Part shown: positions 5,114 to 13,477 of the stretch, piece after piece
Numbering within the stretch: the first letter of the stretch is position 1
Layout of the letters: the number at the start of each line of letters is the position of its first letter
The notes under the pieces: generated by a model
What the model was told of the DNA's origin: nothing
The model's input: only the letters and a program-made list of their open reading frames with translations
Database searches by the model: none
DNA from: an uncultured Prevotella sp.
GTDB taxonomy: Bacteria > Bacteroidota > Bacteroidia > Bacteroidales > Bacteroidaceae
Assembly (NCBI GenBank): GCA_905211345.1
Contig: CAJMAO010000027.1
Location: 1-16,589, forward strand
Length of the DNA: 16,589 nt
Direction: 5' to 3'
Translations under genes and position numbers: made by a program

Positions 5114-5467
5114 ATGAACCTGGAGGAGTTGCTTGCATGGCTTCGTGAGCGCATGGAGGATGACGAGTACGCCACCGCAGAGACGTTCTTGAAGGACGTC
5201 CAGAAGCGGGGCGAGGGCTTTGACGAGTACCGCAGTTCCTCGGAAGCGCGAATGAGCGAGTACGCAGCTAACGAGGAAGCGATGAAGTCGGAGATTCAAT
5301 CCCTTAAAGCCCGCAATTACGACCTGCTGATGCAGGTACCTGCCGACAACAGCGGGGACAATGACGGTGACGGCGCGGTTGTTGAGGACGTTGACGATGA
5401 TGGAACCGTGTATCACATCGACAATCTTTTCACTGATGACAAGGAGGATGGAAACAATGGCAACTAA
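5114..5467 (+). CDS. Scaffold protein (phi29 gp7-like)
   Basis: The 117-residue product is small, strongly acidic and mostly helical. It starts MNLEELLAWLRERMEDDEYA, has a coiled-coil stretch (EEAMKSEIQSLKARNYDLLMQV, around residues 55-77), and then an extended acidic region rich in Asp, Gly and Asn. phi29 scaffold gp7 (98 aa) has the same character and the same place directly before the capsid gene; it directs prohead assembly and leaves before DNA fills the head. The start at 5114 follows AAAGGAG. The 3' end overlaps the capsid gene by 11 bases, favouring coupled translation. Identity is from position and composition, since scaffolds diverge quickly. Confidence 0.8.
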   Translation: MNLEELLAWLRERMEDDEYATAETFLKDVQKRGEGFDEYRSSSEARMSEYAANEEAMKSEIQSLKARNYDLLMQVPADNSGDNDGDGAVVEDVDDDGTVYHIDNLFTDDKEDGNNGN

Positions 5468-6896
5468 GACGATTAAAACGCTGAACGCGACGAACGCGCA
5501 GATTTTGAACGCTATTCGCACTGATGCTTCGTTCGCGTATCAGCAGCGAATCCCTGCCGCAACGCAGGGGGACATTACCAACACGGTGAACAACCTGCTT
5601 GAATATCGACCGATGATGAACGAGTTTATTGATGCGCTTGTGAACCGCATTGGCGATGTTGTTATCAAAAGCAAGGTATGGACTAATCCGCTTGCGCAGT
5701 TTAAGCGCGGAATGATGCAGTACGGCGAGACTATCGAGGAACTCGCGACAACGCTGATTCAGGCTAAACGATATGACCCTAATTCTTGCCATGAGGATGT
5801 CTTTAAGTGCAGCCCCCCTGATGTTATGAGCAACTTTCACAGCATCAACCGTCAGGACTATTATCCGCTGACTATTAACGACATGCTTTTGCGCCGTGCT
5901 TTCCTTACCGATTATGGACTTCAAGACCTTGTTGGGCGCATCATGGAAACTCCGTACACGTCTGATTATTGGGACGAGTACCTTATCATGCGCAACCTGT
6001 TTGCCGAGTACGCGCGCATCGATGGATTCTACAAGGTGCAGGTGCCCGACGCTTCAGCAGCGACCACCCGTTCGGAGAAGCAGGATGACGCGATGGCAAT
6101 CACGGAAGCCGTGCGCTCGATGGCTGGAAAGATGCGATTCCTTTCTGGTCAGTACAACGCCGCTGGTGTTCCCACGTTCACGAACAACGATGACCTTGTT
6201 CTGTTTGCCACGCCCGAATTTGTGGCGATGCTTGACGTGAACGTTATCGCGTTCGCGTTCAACGCTTCGGCTGCTGACTTCAAGATGCGCGTTGTCGAGA
6301 TTGACGATTTCGGCATTGACGGGTGCCAGGCCATTCTGTGCGACCGAGATTTCTTTATGTGCGCGGACACGCTGATTGACTTTGAGAGCATCCGCAACCC
6401 GAAGGCGATTTCATGGAACTATTGGTTGCACCACCACGGGATTTACTCTGTGTCCCGATTCGTTAATGCCGTTATGTTCACTACGGAAGCAGGTACCAGT
6501 GTAACTGTTCCCGCCATTAAAGCGACTGGTGTTACGCTCGATTATGCGGAGGTTGACGGGGTGAAGCCTGCATTTGCAGAGCGAGGTGCGAAGACGCGCC
6601 TTATCGCCACGGTTCAGGGTACTGTTGCTCCCGAGACCGAGGGGTATGCTGTCCCTCAGGGCTGCACGTTCGCAATCACCGCGAACAACACTGGTGTCGC
6701 GGGCGGCGGTGTTCGCCTGAAAACGGGGACTTTCGTTGACGCAGAGGGCGTGCTGCACGTTGACCAGGACGAGGTTGCGGAGAACGTCACCGTCACCGCG
6801 ACCAGCACCTACATCGACCCTGCGGTTGCGATGGGCGAGCAGGTGTACCAGCACACGGATTTGATTGTTGGTATTGGTAAGGCGTACACGGTGTAA
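5457..6896 (+). CDS. Major capsid protein with C-terminal Ig-like domain
   Basis: The 479-residue protein forms the head shell (phi29 gp8: 448 aa). It starts MATKTIKTLNATNAQILNAI after a strong AAGGAGG inside the scaffold gene; an upstream in-frame extension to 5361 only shadows the scaffold. The N-terminal 340 residues or so carry the HK97-type fold typical of this family, with long helical and extended segments (for example TPEFVAMLDVNVIAFAFN and the RNPKAISWNYWLHHHGIYSV region). The last 130 or so residues, from about GTSVTVPAIKA, alternate short beta strands with Thr/Val-rich segments and look like an immunoglobulin-like decoration domain, as at the phi29 capsid C-terminus. The tail gene follows ten bases later with its own ribosome site. 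Confidence 0.93.
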   Translation: MATKTIKTLNATNAQILNAIRTDASFAYQQRIPAATQGDITNTVNNLLEYRPMMNEFIDALVNRIGDVVIKSKVWTNPLAQFKRGMMQYGETIEELATTLIQAKRYDPNSCHEDVFKCSPPDVMSNFHSINRQDYYPLTINDMLLRRAFLTDYGLQDLVGRIMETPYTSDYWDEYLIMRNLFAEYARIDGFYKVQVPDASAATTRSEKQDDAMAITEAVRSMAGKMRFLSGQYNAAGVPTFTNNDDLVLFATPEFVAMLDVNVIAFAFNASAADFKMRVVEIDDFGIDGCQAILCDRDFFMCADTLIDFESIRNPKAISWNYWLHHHGIYSVSRFVNAVMFTTEAGTSVTVPAIKATGVTLDYAEVDGVKPAFAERGAKTRLIATVQGTVAPETEGYAVPQGCTFAITANNTGVAGGGVRLKTGTFVDAEGVLHVDQDEVAENVTVTATSTYIDPAVAMGEQVYQHTDLIVGIGKAYTV

Positions 6897-6906
6897 GGAG
6901 AAGGTC

Positions 6907-9084
6907 ATGGCACAAGATTTCCCTGGGTTGCCAGAGAACATCTATGAATATGAGAACAGGTTTAATTATTCGGTATGGACACCGAACACCACCATTCTCA
7001 TGTGCAACGTGCCGTGGGATTCTTCGTACCGCGATGTTGTGCGCTTTGATTCCGACAAGGAGCGGGATGCTTATTTTGCATCCCGCACATCCGATGGTTA
7101 TGCGTTCACGCTTAACGGGCTTGTATATCTGCGATATGGTGAGCCTGTTCGCGTGAACGCGCCATTTGATATGGTTACACGTTGCAACTATATGGTTGTT
7201 AAGAACTCTATGCAGCCCGTATCTCCAACAGAGGGCAGACAGCCCGATGTTTTCTATTACTTCATTACAGATGCAAAATACCTTGCTCCAAACACGACGC
7301 AGGTGAATGTACAGCTTGACGTATGGATGACGTACTACAATCGCATTGAGTTCAATATGTGCTACGTCAATAAGGGGCATATCGGCATTGCCAATGAGAA
7401 CAGCACCATATACAATCTTTCCGAGTATCTCACGGATACAGAGGGTCTGAACATCGGCGATGAATATGAGATTACAGACCTTGTTATTGACAATTTTCTC
7501 AACGAACCGCCGTACATCGTCATTATGTGCACGGCAGACTTGACTGTTGATTTTGGAAGCGTGTCCAATCCTGCACTGAAAACCGCTACTGGCTCCATTA
7601 ACGATGGTATGCCGTCTGGGTCGGCAGTGTACGCTTGCAGTAGCGAGAATTTTCTGGAATTGATGAGGAAGTTGCAAGATGCACCTTGGGTTTCACAGTG
7701 TATCAGCATGGTCACTGTTGTGCCTGCCCGCTTTGTTCAGAACGCGACCGAGACGACCGTTGCAGGCATATCGATGTTGAGAATGCCTGATAATCCTTCA
7801 GAGAACATCACGTCATTGCAGGTGATGAACGTTCTTGACAAGTTCCATGTTCCATCACGTTACCGTAACCTGCTGAAAATGTACACGGCACCGTATTGCG
7901 TGATTGAGATGACGGCGTACAACGGCGGGGAGATTGTTCTGAAACCAGAGTGTTTGCAGATAAACTCATATAACGGGAACGACAGTATCTCGCTTTTAAC
8001 GGAGACTATCGTTGCACCGCCCGACATCAGGGGATACACGTATGTGTCTGATTACAACACCGCTAACGGCGTAGGAGGGAGCGTTCGGGCGGACTACTAT
8101 CTTCCGAGCGGTAACGAGTTCCCGCATTCCGAATACAACCAAGAGGGGCTGGACATAGCGATTCAGTTCAGCAATTTTCCGCAGTTCTCGCTTGTGAACA
8201 ACCAGTACATATATTACATGGCATCGAACAGGAACAGACTGGCGTATCAGTTTTCGTCGGCTGATTGGTCGCAGCAAAAGGCGATGACCGCCGCGCAGCT
8301 TTCTTTCAACCAGAGCGGCGCGAACATGCAGAACGCATGGGCCAACCAGCAGGTCGCGAACCAAGCGAACTGGGCTTTGAGCAACATTTCGCAGGAGAAG
8401 AACCTGTGGGGCGGGGCTACGTCCATGGCATCGTCTGGGGTGGGTGCTTTGGGAGCCGCTGCGTCTGGAAACGCAGGAGGTGCGGCGGCGGGTGTCGCCA
8501 ACATGGCCCTTGCAGGTGCGAACACCGCGCTGAACGCCGACTGGATTAACAGAACGACGGCAACGCAGGTCGGTGCTGCGACGGCAACGACGCAGAACAA
8601 CATCGGTTTGCAGGGTTATATGAGGGACACGAACTACGATTACGCAGTGTACGCCGCGAACGGGGATTATGAGACTGCCATACAAGGTATACAGGCGAAG
8701 GTTCAGGATGCGCGGCTCACGCAGCCGTCCACTTCTGGGCAGAACGGTGGCGACGCGTTCAACTTCTGCAAGGGGTACATGGGAGTGCGCTTGAAGTTCA
8801 AACGGTTGAAAGCGAACTTCATGCGGCAGATTGGGGACTTCTGGCTTCGTTACGGCTATTACGTGAACAGATGGTTGACCCCGCCCGCCGACTTGAAGTG
8901 CATGGAGAACTTCACGTACTGGAAGATGCAGAGCGTTTCTTTGTCCACAAGCGAGGTACCCGAACTTTTCAAAGAGACTATCAGGGGAATTTTTGAGAAG
9001 GGCGTGACAGTTTGGAGCGACCCTGATAAGATGTACAAGGTTGATTTAGCGGACAACGAGCCTGTGAAGGGAGTGCGTTACTGA
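6907..9084 (+). CDS. Tail knob / distal tail tube protein (phi29 gp9-like)
   Basis: The 725-residue product (phi29 gp9: 599) would form the hexameric tail tube that conducts DNA. It starts MAQDFPGLPENIYEYENRFN after GGAGAAGG; the upstream in-frame ATG at 6865 lies within the capsid gene. The outer parts are beta-rich. From about residue 459 to 570 the sequence becomes Ala/Gly/Gln/Asn-rich and hydrophobic, with the core GVGALGAAASGNAGGAAAGV near residues 513-532. In phi29 gp9 a long hydrophobic loop at the equivalent place plugs the tube and later enters the host membrane to form a pore, so this region probably does the same. The gene overlaps the portal gene by one base (TGATG). Confidence 0.9.
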   Translation: MAQDFPGLPENIYEYENRFNYSVWTPNTTILMCNVPWDSSYRDVVRFDSDKERDAYFASRTSDGYAFTLNGLVYLRYGEPVRVNAPFDMVTRCNYMVVKNSMQPVSPTEGRQPDVFYYFITDAKYLAPNTTQVNVQLDVWMTYYNRIEFNMCYVNKGHIGIANENSTIYNLSEYLTDTEGLNIGDEYEITDLVIDNFLNEPPYIVIMCTADLTVDFGSVSNPALKTATGSINDGMPSGSAVYACSSENFLELMRKLQDAPWVSQCISMVTVVPARFVQNATETTVAGISMLRMPDNPSENITSLQVMNVLDKFHVPSRYRNLLKMYTAPYCVIEMTAYNGGEIVLKPECLQINSYNGNDSISLLTETIVAPPDIRGYTYVSDYNTANGVGGSVRADYYLPSGNEFPHSEYNQEGLDIAIQFSNFPQFSLVNNQYIYYMASNRNRLAYQFSSADWSQQKAMTAAQLSFNQSGANMQNAWANQQVANQANWALSNISQEKNLWGGATSMASSGVGALGAAASGNAGGAAAGVANMALAGANTALNADWINRTTATQVGAATATTQNNIGLQGYMRDTNYDYAVYAANGDYETAIQGIQAKVQDARLTQPSTSGQNGGDAFNFCKGYMGVRLKFKRLKANFMRQIGDFWLRYGYYVNRWLTPPADLKCMENFTYWKMQSVSLSTSEVPELFKETIRGIFEKGVTVWSDPDKMYKVDLADNEPVKGVRY

Positions 9085-9983
9085 TGGGAAGGAACCGCAA
9101 GGGGAAGCGCGACACGTGGCAGTCAGCCGAGATGAACAATCTTCAGTACCGCATGTACTACGAGCTGCTTGAGCAGATGGCTTGCGCGATATACCGATGG
9201 GAGGGCTTGCCAGCGGAGATTGACCAGCGATTCTTGGAGCTTACGCTTTTCAATCGCGGTATGAGCGTGTTTTTCTGGGATGACGAGTACGACGCTTATT
9301 TCTCCACTATGGGTGCGCCGTCTGGGCAGATTAACATGTACCAGAATCCGTTGGCGTACATTGCGTATGGCGCAAACGGGTTTCATCGCCGCTTGAAGTC
9401 AACGGAATGTGTTCCGATATGGAACAATTACTTGCGCCGCCCCGATATTAACGCCATGCGCATATACGCGCGTCGCCTTGCAGACATTGACAGAACCGTG
9501 GACGTGAACCTTATGAGCCAGAAAATGCCAATCTTTGCGGTTGTTCCTGAATCGCAGAGGTTGACTATTCAGAACCTTATGAAACAGTACGTGGGCAACG
9601 AGCCTATTATTGTTGGCGCTGATGGGATGTTCGACCCATCGCAGATAACGTATCTCAATTCTGGTGCACCGTTCATCACGCCCGAGCTGCTCAAAGCCAA
9701 GCAGACCGTTTGGGCAGAGATAATGACGTACTTTGGAATCGAGAACACTAACATAAGCAAGGCAGAGCGAGTGCAGAGCGCAGAAGTTGAAGCCAACAAT
9801 GGGCAGATTGAAGCGAACAGGCTTATCAGGTTGAATTGCAGACGTGAAGCGTGCAGGCAGATTAACCGTAAATATGGGCTTGAAGTTTGGTGCGACATGA
9901 ACAAGGATATTTCTACCGACAATATGAACACGCTTCTTATGGTTGACCCCGAGATTCAATCGGAGGGGGGCGCAGGGCTATGA
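9084..9983 (+). CDS. Portal / upper collar connector (phi29 gp10-like)
   Basis: The 299-residue protein (phi29 gp10: 309) would form the dodecameric portal at one head vertex through which DNA is packaged. A basic N-terminus (MGRNRKGKRDTW) matches the phi29 connector, whose flexible basic N-termini bind the packaging RNA. Family-like segments follow: a YYELLEQMACAIYRWEGLP helix, an early strand region with GAPSGQINMYQNP, a central QKMPIFAVVPESQRLTIQNL stretch, and a C-terminal helix-rich part with FGIENTNISKAERVQSAEV, close to the phi29 order. It begins by a one-base overlap with the tail gene and ends in a 4-base ATGA overlap with the lower-collar gene. Confidence 0.93.
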   Translation: MGRNRKGKRDTWQSAEMNNLQYRMYYELLEQMACAIYRWEGLPAEIDQRFLELTLFNRGMSVFFWDDEYDAYFSTMGAPSGQINMYQNPLAYIAYGANGFHRRLKSTECVPIWNNYLRRPDINAMRIYARRLADIDRTVDVNLMSQKMPIFAVVPESQRLTIQNLMKQYVGNEPIIVGADGMFDPSQITYLNSGAPFITPELLKAKQTVWAEIMTYFGIENTNISKAERVQSAEVEANNGQIEANRLIRLNCRREACRQINRKYGLEVWCDMNKDISTDNMNTLLMVDPEIQSEGGAGL

Positions 9984-10732
9984 GTTTGTATGAAGATGGA
10001 GAGTGCGGTGTCCCGTACCATCGTGGGGCTATATTCACGGTTGAACTTGGTTCGCTTGTTGAAAACGGTTTCGATTTGGGACTTGACACCTACCCTATTT
10101 TTGACGAAAATTACCGCACACCGCTGAACGCTAAGATTGTCGAGCATTTCTATTTCAGAGAGATTGGTCAGGAAACACCTGCGCTTTTCAGGCGTTTCCT
10201 CAATCGCAAGATGAACGAGATTATGCCGTTCTACAATCAATTATACAAGAGTGCCTTGCTTGATTTCGACCCACTTAGCAACTATGATATGCGTACCGAA
10301 GGAAGCACCGCAGGAACATCCGACCAATCTAGGGATTATTCGCGCACGGAGAATACGAACACGAAAGCCACGAGCGATACAGTAAACGACACGGACAGCA
10401 CGGCAAGAACGGTTGTCAGCGCAACTCCGCAGATGCAGCTTTCTGGAAACGAGGATTACGCTACCAACCTAACCGACAGCAACAGCAGCACCACTGCTAA
10501 AGGCACAAGTACGCAAGACAGCAGCGCGGACAGCGCAGCAAGCGATACCACGAAAGCGAGTTCGAAGACGCTAGAGGATTACGTAACGCACGTGAGCGGC
10601 ATATCGGGTATCACCAAAGCACAAGCCCTCATGCAGTTCCGTGATACGTTCCTCAATATCGACATGATGGTGATTGGCGATTTGAACGAACTTTTCATGG
10701 GTATATACACTGATTATTGGAACGCTCTTTAG
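9980..10732 (+). CDS. Lower collar protein (phi29 gp11-like)
   Basis: The 250-residue protein would form the lower collar joining the portal to the tail. The N-terminal 100 residues have the family signature: DTYPIFDENYRTPLNAKIVE, then FREIGQETPALFRRFL and MNEIMPFYNQLYKSALLDFD. Residues from about 105 to 195 form a low-complexity Ser/Thr/Asp/Ala-rich stretch, probably disordered or a flexible insertion. The C-terminal part (THVSGISGITKAQALMQFRD onward) returns to ordered sequence. Start and previous stop overlap as ATGA. Good agreement with phi29 gp11 (293 aa) in place and motifs. Confidence 0.92.
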   Translation: MSLYEDGECGVPYHRGAIFTVELGSLVENGFDLGLDTYPIFDENYRTPLNAKIVEHFYFREIGQETPALFRRFLNRKMNEIMPFYNQLYKSALLDFDPLSNYDMRTEGSTAGTSDQSRDYSRTENTNTKATSDTVNDTDSTARTVVSATPQMQLSGNEDYATNLTDSNSSTTAKGTSTQDSSADSAASDTTKASSKTLEDYVTHVSGISGITKAQALMQFRDTFLNIDMMVIGDLNELFMGIYTDYWNAL

Positions 10733-10745
10733 GGAGGTGAGATTT

Positions 10746-11273
10746 ATGGGAATCTATTATCCGTTCCTTGGTGGCGGTCGAACGTGCAATCAGATTACAA
10801 CGCCGCTTGTGTATGATGAATCGCTTTCCGTAGAGCAGCAGATTGCTTGCCTGTTTGGGAAGATTGCGAACATTGACAGCGATTTTGTTACAACTGTTGA
10901 GTTTGATGATTTTAAGAATCAGATTCATGCAGAGCAGGTTTCACAAACTGAACAGCTTGAAGGGTACACGAATTCAGAGATTGATAAGCTGGATAAAAAC
11001 TTTCGAGATTTGATTGCAAGCTTGCAGATTGGTACGCTTATCTGGAATGTGACGGTGGGCACGTACACAGACAATGTTAAAGCAATGCGTGACTTCTTCA
11101 ACGACGTCACGGTGCACGCAATCACCGTAGACCAGCTTGCTCAGCTTGACATGACTGTTGACCAGCTTGCCGACTGCGGGCTGAACGTCCGAGGGCTGGC
11201 AGTTTACAGCGGTCAGCTTATAGGGGACGGTTTTGTACCAGAAGGAATCATGTATGATGAGGAGAGTGTATAA
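10746..11273 (+). CDS. Probable neck or appendage structural protein
   Basis: The 175-residue product begins MGIYYPFLGGGRTCNQITTP. It has a helical central section (residues 60-100, with SEIDKLDKNFRDLIASLQIG) and a C-terminal region with GTLIWNVTVGTYTDN, followed by a short internal repeat in which TVDQLAQLDM is followed by TVDQLADCGL. Such short repeats with Leu every few residues occur in the stalk regions of phage fibres. GGGAGGTGA upstream marks the ATG at 10746; an in-frame GTG at 10737 lies inside that ribosome site. It lies between lower collar and fibre and overlaps the fibre start (TAATG), so a structural role in the collar or appendage is likely. I do not recognise a named family. 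Confidence 0.75.
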   Translation: MGIYYPFLGGGRTCNQITTPLVYDESLSVEQQIACLFGKIANIDSDFVTTVEFDDFKNQIHAEQVSQTEQLEGYTNSEIDKLDKNFRDLIASLQIGTLIWNVTVGTYTDNVKAMRDFFNDVTVHAITVDQLAQLDMTVDQLADCGLNVRGLAVYSGQLIGDGFVPEGIMYDEESV

Positions 11274-12169
11274 TGGCTACAGAGTACACACCGAACTATA
11301 ATTTGGATTTGTACGCATCGGCGGACAAGCCGAACCTGCGCGACCAATACAACGCCGCGATGGGCAAGGTTGATGCGCAGATGAAAAAGACGACGGACGA
11401 CGTTACCAACGCGAACGCGAACGTCCTCACGATGCAGACGCAGGTGAGCAAGAACAAGGAGGACATCGCGGCGCTGGAATCCACCGTGGAGGCGCACGGT
11501 GCTCAGATTACGGGTGCGCAGAATACGGCGGACGGGGCGCTCTCGCTCGCGCAGGCCAACGAGACTGACATCGCGGGTGCGCAAGCCGACGTGACGGCGC
11601 TTACGGGAAGGGTGAGCGCGGTCGAGGGCGTTGCGAGCAAGAACAAGGCCGACATCTCCGCACTGAACGCCAACGTTTCGCAGAAGGCGCCGACAGACCA
11701 TGCGTCGTCCACCACGCTGTACGGCCAGGGAACCGCGACCGAGTACGGCCATGTGAGGGTCGCCGACGGCGGCAACGCCTCAGCAGCCACTGGCACTGCA
11801 GCATCGCCGCAGATGGTGAGCCAGGTAGCTGGGCAGGTTTCCTCGCTCACGGAACAGTGGGGCGCGGCTCCCGCCAGCATCGGGAGCGAGCTTTCGAGCG
11901 GGTGCTACGTCAAAGCATGGGGCAGGGTCGTCACGGTGACCTGTTTGGGCGTGAGCGTGCCAGGCAACGCGAAGACGCAGATTGGCACGGTAGGGGCGCA
12001 GTACGCGCCAGCAATCACGACGACTGGCGCGGTGGAAAGCTCTACGATTGGCATCCCACGGCCTGGCTATCTTCAGGTGGACACGACGGGTAACGTGTAC
12101 ATCAACATGCAGACAGGCGAACCCACGACCGAGGGTGCGACGGGAGTTTTGACGTACCTCGCGGGATAG
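11273..12169 (+). CDS. Tail fibre / preneck appendage protein (receptor-binding candidate)
   Basis: The 298-residue protein has three parts. The N-terminus (MATEYTPNYNLDLYASADKP) resembles the attachment domain of phage fibres. Residues 35-140 form a coiled coil with repeated units such as SKNKEDIAALEST, NETDIAGAQADVTAL and SKNKADISALNANV, which suggests a trimeric stalk. A short segment HASSTTLYGQGTATEYGHVR, found in many tail fibres, leads to a C-terminal Gly/Thr/Val-rich domain (about 200-298) that probably contacts the host. It lies where phi29 has gene 12, whose product binds cell-wall teichoic acid, but it is far shorter than gp12 (854 aa) and has no pectate-lyase-like repeat or self-cleavage domain I can see. 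The receptor is unknown. Confidence 0.8.
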   Translation: MATEYTPNYNLDLYASADKPNLRDQYNAAMGKVDAQMKKTTDDVTNANANVLTMQTQVSKNKEDIAALESTVEAHGAQITGAQNTADGALSLAQANETDIAGAQADVTALTGRVSAVEGVASKNKADISALNANVSQKAPTDHASSTTLYGQGTATEYGHVRVADGGNASAATGTAASPQMVSQVAGQVSSLTEQWGAAPASIGSELSSGCYVKAWGRVVTVTCLGVSVPGNAKTQIGTVGAQYAPAITTTGAVESSTIGIPRPGYLQVDTTGNVYINMQTGEPTTEGATGVLTYLAG

Positions 12170-12205
12170 GCGCAAGTACGAAGACAAGCTAGAAAGAGGT
12201 GCAGC

Positions 12206-13477
12206 ATGCCCGCAACCAGAACCATATGCTACTACGCGATGTACGTCATCGGCGAGGTTGAATCCGATTGGAACTGGACAGAGGTGAACTACAACGACCC
12301 TATCACGATAGGGATGATGCAGTGGTATGGTACACGAGCTGCTGCGCTGCTCAACCGCATCAAAAACGAGATGCCAACTGCTTACGGACAGTTGGCATCC
12401 TCGTTGCGTTCAGACATTGAATCCCATGATGCTGGTAGTACATGGTGGACTAGTAGGTACCTTAACAGGGACGAGGGAAACAGCATCATAACTGTTTTCC
12501 AAGACGAGGAAAACCATGTGATTCAGGAGAATCAGGCTATCGCCGATTTCGAGGGGTACATCACAACGCTTGAAAATTGGGGCATGAGCCAGTCCTATCC
12601 TAAGCCGTTGATTTTCGCGATGAGCATGTACCATCAATCGCCCGCAAGCGCTGGACAGGTTATTGCAACTGCGGGCGGCAGCGCCGACCTCGATAGGATA
12701 TACGGCGTTTGCATGAACCACGGGGTTCTTGGGCAGTACAGGAATCGCTACAACACCGTGTACCAGAGGTTGCAGGAATGGGACGGCGAGAGCGAGCCGC
12801 CCGACTTCGGTCAGAGCGGGGACGTTGACACCACACCAGGCGGCAACGAGTCAGGCATCGGAACAGGTGCGAGCAAGCTGGGCTATATCATTCAGAACGG
12901 CGACACGCTTGTCCTTTACGGCAAGGGCGAGTACAAGAACGGCGTCATATTCTATCCCGCGTCTGGACAGGTCTGGGTAAACGGATACAACGCTGACGGA
13001 ACTGATATTGGCGGCGGCAACGAAGGCGGCGGTTCTGAAACAGGAAGCGAAGCACAGAACGCGATATGCGATTTGTACCGTTCGTGGCTTGACAATTTTG
13101 CGTATTCACAGGGCGCTGGACGGCTCGACCCCGTTAGCAGCGGTTACGGCGACTGCTCATCGACGATTTGGTTCGCGTACCAGCAGGTTGCTGGAATAGA
13201 CGTGGGGACGTGGACGGGAGACATGGCCGACAAGGGGGAGAGGATAGCCAGCGGGTACTCTTCTGACGACCTTCCCATTGAGGACATGGAGCCAGCCGAC
13301 CTGGTTCTTATCATGTGGCGCGGATGGAACCCGTCGTTCGACCACGTGGAGCTGTATATGGGGAACAACGAGCTGTGGGGGCACGGTGGACCAGACTACG
13401 GGCCAGACCAGACCACGACGGATGCAAGGAGCTACCCACGGCGCATGTACTACTGGGAGGTGAGACGGTACCTATGA
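12206..13477 (+). CDS. Tail-tip peptidoglycan hydrolase: lysozyme-like plus NlpC/P60
   Basis: The 423-residue protein probably cuts the wall during DNA entry, as gp13 (365 aa) does in phi29. The N-terminal 200 residues are lysozyme-like: a GEVES motif (E17 or E19 candidate catalytic Glu), an N-x-D stretch and TIGMMQWYG around residues 34-42. A glycine/serine-rich linker with a small beta domain (about 210-280) follows. The C-terminal 140 residues carry an NlpC/P60 cysteine peptidase pattern: C317 in YGDCSSTIW, H380 in FDHVELYMG and H393 in GHGGPD. phi29 gp13 instead has an M23 metallopeptidase here. The start follows GAAAGAGGTG; the end overlaps the ATPase gene by 4 bases. Confidence 0.85.
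   Translation: MPATRTICYYAMYVIGEVESDWNWTEVNYNDPITIGMMQWYGTRAAALLNRIKNEMPTAYGQLASSLRSDIESHDAGSTWWTSRYLNRDEGNSIITVFQDEENHVIQENQAIADFEGYITTLENWGMSQSYPKPLIFAMSMYHQSPASAGQVIATAGGSADLDRIYGVCMNHGVLGQYRNRYNTVYQRLQEWDGESEPPDFGQSGDVDTTPGGNESGIGTGASKLGYIIQNGDTLVLYGKGEYKNGVIFYPASGQVWVNGYNADGTDIGGGNEGGGSETGSEAQNAICDLYRSWLDNFAYSQGAGRLDPVSSGYGDCSSTIWFAYQQVAGIDVGTWTGDMADKGERIASGYSSDDLPIEDMEPADLVLIMWRGWNPSFDHVELYMGNNELWGHGGPDYGPDQTTTDARSYPRRMYYWEVRRYL

Noticed and set aside
4894..5148. 84-aa frame across the late leader
   Set aside because: It crosses the promoter, the structured RNA and the scaffold start, has no ribosome site, and its sequence looks random.
5361..5456. N-terminal extension of the capsid gene
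   Set aside because: The extension is the scaffold gene read in another frame; AAGGAGG supports the ATG at 5457.
6793..7677. 294-aa open frame on the minus strand
   Set aside because: It is antisense to the capsid end and tail gene, which are clear homologues; a shadow of their codon use.
13315..13473. N-terminal extension of the packaging ATPase
   Set aside because: It overlaps the NlpC/P60 domain coding region; the ATG at 13474 gives the family length and has a ribosome site.
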